Source of the DNA: an uncultured Verrucomicrobiota bacterium
Lineage (GTDB): Bacteria > Verrucomicrobiota > Verrucomicrobiae > Opitutales > Opitutaceae
Assembly: GCA_946482165.1 (NCBI GenBank)
Contig: CAMLQS010000002.1
Location: forward strand, 1 to 49,862
Direction: 5' to 3'
DNA: 49,862 bases
The notes below the pieces were generated by a model. That model was not told where the DNA came from and ran no database searches. It saw nothing but the letters and a program-made list of their open reading frames with translations. A program made the translations under genes and the position numbers. The number at the start of each line of letters is the position of its first letter. Within the stretch, counting starts at the first letter, position 1. Positions 45,841 to 49,862 of the stretch are shown piece after piece.

Positions 45841-47985
45841 GTGACCCTCCGCTTCGCCCCCCTCGTCGCCACGCTCTTGCTCGCCTTCGCCCGCCTCGAC
45901 GCCGCGGAGGCCTTGCTGCCCCAGATCACCTCGCAACAACCCGCCCGCATCAACGAACGCGAGTCGGTGTTCTCCGGGGAGGCCCGCCTAGCCTACAAGG
46001 ACGTCGTCCTCTACGCGGACGAAATCGTCTACCGCAGGACCGAGCACATCGCCGTCGCGCGCGGGAACGTCACCCTGATCCGCGGAGCCATTCGCCTCGT
46101 GGCCGAGGAACTGACTTACGACGTGGGCAAACAGACCTACACGGTGGAACGCTTCCGCGTCGGCGAAGGGCAGATCCTCGCCGAGGGCCAAAAAGCCGAG
46201 GGCACCGCGGACAAACTTTCCGTCAGCGACGCCACCGTCCATTACGGCGAGCCCGAGTCGATCAATCCGGTCCTCCGCTCGCAAAAACTCACCTATCAGA
46301 AGGCCGCGGATGAAAAAGACTCCACGGTTCGCGTCGAAGGCGTCCGTCTCGGCATCGGCGCGACCAACGTCATCCCCCTTCCCTCGTTTTCCCAAACTCC
46401 TCGCGATCCAGCCTTCACCAGCCTCGACGCCAAGGTGGGCTACAGCGGCAATCTCGGCGGCGAGCTGAGCATCGAGGCGACCACCGCCGCCACCGAAAAC
46501 CTGCAAATCGGCGGCGATCTCGGCATCTTCACCAAACGCGGCGTCCTCTTCGGCCCCGTCGCCAAATACGATTCCATGGGCGCGGACGGCCTCGGCGCCG
46601 AAGGCGTGTTTCGCTCCGGCTACATCCAGGACCAAGGCGATGCCGATCTCGACATATTGCGCGAACCGATTCGCGACGAACGCGGCTACATCGAGTGGAA
46701 ACACCACCAGCGCCTCGAAAACGACCTGAGCCTCTCCGGTCAGCTCAACTATTGGTCCGATTCCTACATCACCCGCGATTTTCGCCCAGACAGCTATCGT
46801 CACGTCCAAACGCCCGACACGTGGCTCGAGGTCCAAAAGCTCAACGACAACCAGGTCGTTTCCCTCTTCACGCGCGTTCAGGTCAACGACTACTCCCTCA
46901 TCCAGGAGCGACTGCCCGAAATCCGTTTCGACGGGCTTCCCGTCGAAGTCGGCGCCGGCATCTATCATCGGCTCAACGCCTCGATCGCCGTCCTCCGCGA
47001 AGACACTCCGGGCGCCCTGCCCTCCGCAGGCACGGTCAACAGCAAGCGAGTCGACTTCTACTACGGCGCCATGCGGCCCTTCTCCCCCCGCGAGTGGCTC
47101 GCCGTCACCCCCGTCGCCGGGCTGCGCGTGACCCACTACGGCGATACGCCCGCCGGGGCCACCCGCGGCCATTACACCCGCGTCCTCGGCGAGGCCGGCT
47201 TCGACAGCGATCTCTTCACCACGAGCGGCACCTGGAATTACCAGAACAAACGCTGGAACATCGACGGGCTCCGCCACCTCATCTCGCCTTCGGTCGGCTA
47301 CCGCTTCAGCCCTTCCGCCGACGTCGGCCGCGGCTCAATTCCCGCCATCGACGACGATCCGTTCAACACCTACCTGCGCCCGCTCGGCCTCGCGAATCGC
47401 CGCGACATCGACCGCCTCCCCGCGCTCAATACCTTCCGCTTTGGCGTCGATCAGAAGCTGCAAACGCGCGACAAGACCTACGGCTCGCGCGACCTGGCGC
47501 AGCTCAATCTCGCCATCGACCAACACCTCGACGCCGAAGCCGCCTCGACCCAAGGCACCCCGCGGAACGCCAGCGATCTCCACAGCTTCCTCGCGCTCAA
47601 TCCCGCCGCCTGGCTGCGCTACGATCTCTACAGCCGCACCACCGTGCAGACCGGCGAGCTCCAGGAACTCAACACCGGCCTCACCATTCGCGACGCCGAC
47701 GTCTGGAATCTCCGCATCGGCACCCATTACCTCGAGGACCTGAACTCCGCCCGCCGCATCCAGGAATACACCGCGACCTACGGCCTGCGCCTCAACGAAA
47801 TCTACTCGGTCGTCGCGCGCCTGCGCTTCGATTCGCGCACCGGCGATCTCACCGAGCAAGGTGTCACTTTCAGCCAGCGCCTCTCGCGGTTCTGGACCGC
47901 CCACTACGAGGTGGTCACCTACGACGGACCGCGCCGCGAAGACGACTTCGGCGTGAGCGTCAGCCTCGAAACCCAGGGACTCTAA
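45841..47985 (+). CDS. lptD: LPS-assembly protein LptD (OstA/Imp)
   Basis: A 714-residue outer-membrane protein that inserts lipopolysaccharide. GTG at 45841 is favoured as the start because a signal peptide begins there (MTLRFAPLVATLLLAFARLDAAEA). Residues 25-120 are an LptA/OstA-like beta-jellyroll domain: NERESVFSGEARLAYKDVVLYADEIVYRR (in parts), VARGNVTLIRGAIRLVAEELTYD and GQKAEGTADKLSVSDATVHY. Residues 200-714 are the beta-barrel (GYIEWKHHQRLENDLSLSGQ, and HLISPSVGYRFSP, a conserved LptD strand). It ends with an aromatic-containing barrel strand region (DDFGVSVSLETQGL) unlike the usual final Phe. No partner LptE is seen. It is divergent from ppc and followed after 30 bp by a TerB-like gene. 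Long open frames in other frames are shadows. Confidence 0.85.
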   Translation: MTLRFAPLVATLLLAFARLDAAEALLPQITSQQPARINERESVFSGEARLAYKDVVLYADEIVYRRTEHIAVARGNVTLIRGAIRLVAEELTYDVGKQTYTVERFRVGEGQILAEGQKAEGTADKLSVSDATVHYGEPESINPVLRSQKLTYQKAADEKDSTVRVEGVRLGIGATNVIPLPSFSQTPRDPAFTSLDAKVGYSGNLGGELSIEATTAATENLQIGGDLGIFTKRGVLFGPVAKYDSMGADGLGAEGVFRSGYIQDQGDADLDILREPIRDERGYIEWKHHQRLENDLSLSGQLNYWSDSYITRDFRPDSYRHVQTPDTWLEVQKLNDNQVVSLFTRVQVNDYSLIQERLPEIRFDGLPVEVGAGIYHRLNASIAVLREDTPGALPSAGTVNSKRVDFYYGAMRPFSPREWLAVTPVAGLRVTHYGDTPAGATRGHYTRVLGEAGFDSDLFTTSGTWNYQNKRWNIDGLRHLISPSVGYRFSPSADVGRGSIPAIDDDPFNTYLRPLGLANRRDIDRLPALNTFRFGVDQKLQTRDKTYGSRDLAQLNLAIDQHLDAEAASTQGTPRNASDLHSFLALNPAAWLRYDLYSRTTVQTGELQELNTGLTIRDADVWNLRIGTHYLEDLNSARRIQEYTATYGLRLNEIYSVVARLRFDSRTGDLTEQGVTFSQRLSRFWTAHYEVVTYDGPRREDDFGVSVSLETQGL

Positions 47986-48015
47986 ACAAGCGCCCGCTCG
48001 CAAAACACCGCCGCC

Positions 48016-48405
48016 ATGCTCTTCAAATCGAAGGTAAGCAACCCGAAGGCCCAGCTCTCGCAGACCGAACGCGAAGCCATCGTGGACCTGCTCCATCTCT
48101 GCCTCTACGCCGACGCCCACATCAGCCTCAAGGAAGGCGAATTTATCGCCGGGGTCGTCGAAATCATTGGCTGGGACCAAAGCCTTTCCTTCTCCGCCTA
48201 TGAGGCGCGCTCCATCGCCGCGGCACGGGCCGCAAAAACCGACGACTCTCAGAAAAAAGAGTTCATCGAGTTTGCCTCCTCCCGGCTGAAAACCCAGGCA
48301 TCCCGCTCGCTCGCGCTCCAGCTTTGCGCCGACCTTTTTTCGGCCGACTCCACACAGGATCGCGAGGCCGCCCTGCTCGCGCAGCTCCGCGCCGTCCTGA
48401 GCTAA
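48016..48405 (+). CDS. TerB-family-like helical protein
   Basis: A 129-residue all-helical protein resembling TerB/DjlA-N-terminal domains. It has TEREAIVDLLHLCLYADAHISLKEGEFI (in parts), the TerB pattern 'E...l......A.aDG.is..E...i......', with Asp in the metal-binding position. AHISLKEGEFIAGVVEIIGW covers the second half of the motif. TerB-like proteins bind metal ions and occur in stress and tellurite loci, but single copies are widespread. No other ter gene is present. It starts 30 bp after lptD and is followed by a good terminator. Confidence 0.7.
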   Translation: MLFKSKVSNPKAQLSQTEREAIVDLLHLCLYADAHISLKEGEFIAGVVEIIGWDQSLSFSAYEARSIAAARAAKTDDSQKKEFIEFASSRLKTQASRSLALQLCADLFSADSTQDREAALLAQLRAVLS

Positions 48406-48435
48406 CCGGTTACCGAAAGTCGCTCCCGGTCCCCG

Positions 48436-48466
48436 GACCGCGCCACCTGGCGGTGCGCGGTCTTTT
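48436..48466 (+). terminator. Intrinsic terminator after the TerB-like gene
   Basis: GACCGCG (48436-48442) pairs with CGCGGTC (48456-48462), extended by CAC/GTG with a one-base bulge, and is followed by TTTT (48463-48466). It separates the lptD-TerB-like unit from the methyltransferase gene. Confidence 0.8.
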
Positions 48467-48518
48467 CATATCGAGCCGCGACCACCCGCGCCATCCGCGC
48501 CCAAACTCCGACGCTTCC

Positions 48519-49697
48519 ATGAGCATCGCCTCAAACCAGCTTCGCATCGCGCGCGAGCTCTGGGTTCGCCTCCAACCGCTCGACCGGGCCCTTCCGGGCA
48601 GGCTTCAAACCCTCCTGTCCGACCGACGCTTTGGCTCCCGCGACCGCCGGCTCTATCGCGAGCTGTTGTTCACCGCGCTCCGCCATGCGCGCGTCCTGGC
48701 CACCCGCTCAGCCGACGACGAGCCCGGCTGGGCCGCCCGCGTGGCCAACGGCTGCGCGCCCACCCGCGACACCGAGGCCTTTCGCGCCGACTACGCCTCG
48801 TCCGGGTTGTCCGCTCCCTCGCCGCTCGAGCTCACGCCCGACTGGTTCGCCGCCGAGTGCGACACCGGCCAGACGCCGGAAACCGCCGCCTCCTCCCTGC
48901 TTTCCCGCGCGCCGGTCTGGGTGCGGTTCCAGTCCGATGATCCCGCCGAAGCCCAGGCCGAATGGGCGGCGCGCGGCTGGCTCGCCGAGACGCATCCCCA
49001 CCTCCCCGAGGCATTCCGGCTCCCCGCCGAGACCAATGTCGCCGCCTGCGCGGCGTATCAATCCGGCCACTACGAGATTCAGGACATTGGCTCCCAGGCG
49101 ATTCTCGCCGCCCTCGACTTGCCGACGCGCTCGCCCGGATCGCGCTGGCTCGACGCCTGCGCCGGCGCCGGAGGGAAAACGCTCCAGCTTGCCCGCCTGC
49201 TAGGTCCGTCCGCGCGAATCGACGCCACCGACATCCGGCCGGCGGCTCTCGCCGAACTGCGCGCCCGCGCCGCGCGCGCCGGACTCGTCTCGCGCATACG
49301 CACGACGCCCAAAGCCGACGCCGCCGCCCGCTACGACGGCGTGCTCGTGGACGCCCCCTGCTCAGGCAGCGGCACCTGGCGTCGGTCCCCGCACCTCATG
49401 GCATGCACCCGCCCGGCCGACCTCGCGGCCGCCGCACGCCTGCAGGCGCATATCCTGGACGAGACTTCCGCCCATGTGCGCCCCGGCGGCCTGCTGGTCT
49501 ACGCCACCTGCTCCATCGCTCGCACCGAGAACCGCGCCGTGGCGGAGGGATTTCTCGCGGTCCACGCGGGCGAGTTCGAGGCCGTGGCGCCCGCCCGTGA
49601 TTTTGGCTTCCCTCGCGTCGGACCCGGTTTGGCGATCGCTCCCGGCGTTCACGACAACGACGGCTTTTACGTGGCGATTTTCCGGCGCAAGAACTGA
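48519..49697 (+). CDS. RsmB/NOP-family RNA (cytosine-5) methyltransferase
   Basis: A 392-residue SAM-dependent m5C methyltransferase. The SAM-binding loop is LDACAGAGGKTLQLA (211-225). The two catalytic cysteines are Cys281 in VDAPCSGSGTWRRSP and Cys331 in YATCSIARTEN, the pair used by RsmB/NSUN enzymes. The N-terminal ~130 residues are helical, as in RsmB, but shorter than the NusB-like domain of E. coli RsmB (429 residues). Substrate is probably 16S rRNA or another RNA, not certain. Start MSIASNQ at 48519 is supported by the terminator just upstream. It is the last gene before tRNA-Ala. Confidence 0.9.
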   Translation: MSIASNQLRIARELWVRLQPLDRALPGRLQTLLSDRRFGSRDRRLYRELLFTALRHARVLATRSADDEPGWAARVANGCAPTRDTEAFRADYASSGLSAPSPLELTPDWFAAECDTGQTPETAASSLLSRAPVWVRFQSDDPAEAQAEWAARGWLAETHPHLPEAFRLPAETNVAACAAYQSGHYEIQDIGSQAILAALDLPTRSPGSRWLDACAGAGGKTLQLARLLGPSARIDATDIRPAALAELRARAARAGLVSRIRTTPKADAAARYDGVLVDAPCSGSGTWRRSPHLMACTRPADLAAAARLQAHILDETSAHVRPGGLLVYATCSIARTENRAVAEGFLAVHAGEFEAVAPARDFGFPRVGPGLAIAPGVHDNDGFYVAIFRRKN

Positions 49698-49783
49698 CCC
49701 CGTTCGTCGTTGGGAAAAATCGCGAAAAAACCGCTTGCATTCATTTCATACAGCCGCCTTTTTCGCCGTCCTGTTTCGCACAG

Positions 49784-49859
49784 GGGCTCTTAGCTCAGTT
49801 GGTAGAGCGCCTCAATGGCATTGAGGAGGTCAGCAGTTCGAACCTGCTAGGGTCCACCA
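49784..49859 (+). tRNA. tRNA-Ala (anticodon GGC)
   Basis: A 76-nt cloverleaf with encoded CCA. The acceptor arm pairs GGGCTCT (49784-49790) with AGGGTCC, including the G3.U70 pair that identifies tRNA-Ala. The anticodon stem-loop is CCTCA-ATGGCAT-TGAGG, giving anticodon GGC. The T-loop GTTCGAA is present, with D-arm GCTCAGTTGGTAGAGC. It is 86 bp downstream of the methyltransferase stop. Confidence 0.95.
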
Positions 49860-49862
49860 CTT

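Overview
The window is GC-rich bacterial chromosome, densely coded on both strands, with no phage genes, plasmid genes or CRISPR array. Gene content suggests Verrucomicrobiota, probably Opitutaceae: a dnaX with a reduced zinc module and an A10 slip site, weak or absent Shine-Dalgarno sequences, SufT, an OpgG/OpgH pair, a GspA/GspB pair, LptD and a SipW-like S26 protein. The family assignment is inference from content; no 16S rRNA is present.

Layout. 1-1750: Dabb protein, DUF971 protein, orphan hisI with a clear terminator. 1806-7685 (minus): a four-gene cluster running from a GT4 glycosyltransferase of the mannosylfructose-/sucrose-phosphate synthase type, through a small MscS-like channel and a sodium:solute symporter, to a HAD sugar-phosphate phosphatase fused to a GH100-like (alpha/alpha)6 hydrolase. 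7955-14278 (plus): Csp3-like copper storage protein, an RND efflux pair without TolC, SufT, an exported unknown. 14303-22651 (minus): MutL, phosphatidylserine decarboxylase, then two unusual genes: an actin-fold-like/one-TM/periplasmic protein and a 1,096-residue coiled-coil protein with a pseudo-receiver head. 22896-27316 (minus): opgG, a small unknown membrane protein and opgH. 27475-29345 (minus): dnaX with a frameshift site, and the SRP RNA gene upstream. 29443-33289: S26B-like peptidase, EamA transporter, two membrane proteins, a MITE-like palindromic element, queD. 33335-38514 (minus): DUF3857/transglutaminase protein, RluD, GlyA, FtsB-like protein. 38635-40327 (plus): GspA/GspB-like pair. 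40529-45671 (minus): glgB and ppc. 45841-49859 (plus): lptD, TerB-like protein, RsmB-family methyltransferase, tRNA-Ala(GGC).

Together. Two loci point to osmotic adaptation. One is predicted to make a fructosyl disaccharide (mannosylfructose or sucrose), release it through a tension-gated channel, take up solute with sodium, and possibly hydrolyse it. The other makes periplasmic glucans. The 1806-7685 cluster is the best candidate for an undescribed system, because phosphatase and hydrolase are in one polypeptide. The dnaX slip site, the 181-bp palindromic element at a stop codon, and the two-gene ASKHA/coiled-coil module are the other main points. Activities are inferred from motifs and recalled family sequences; no database search was run.
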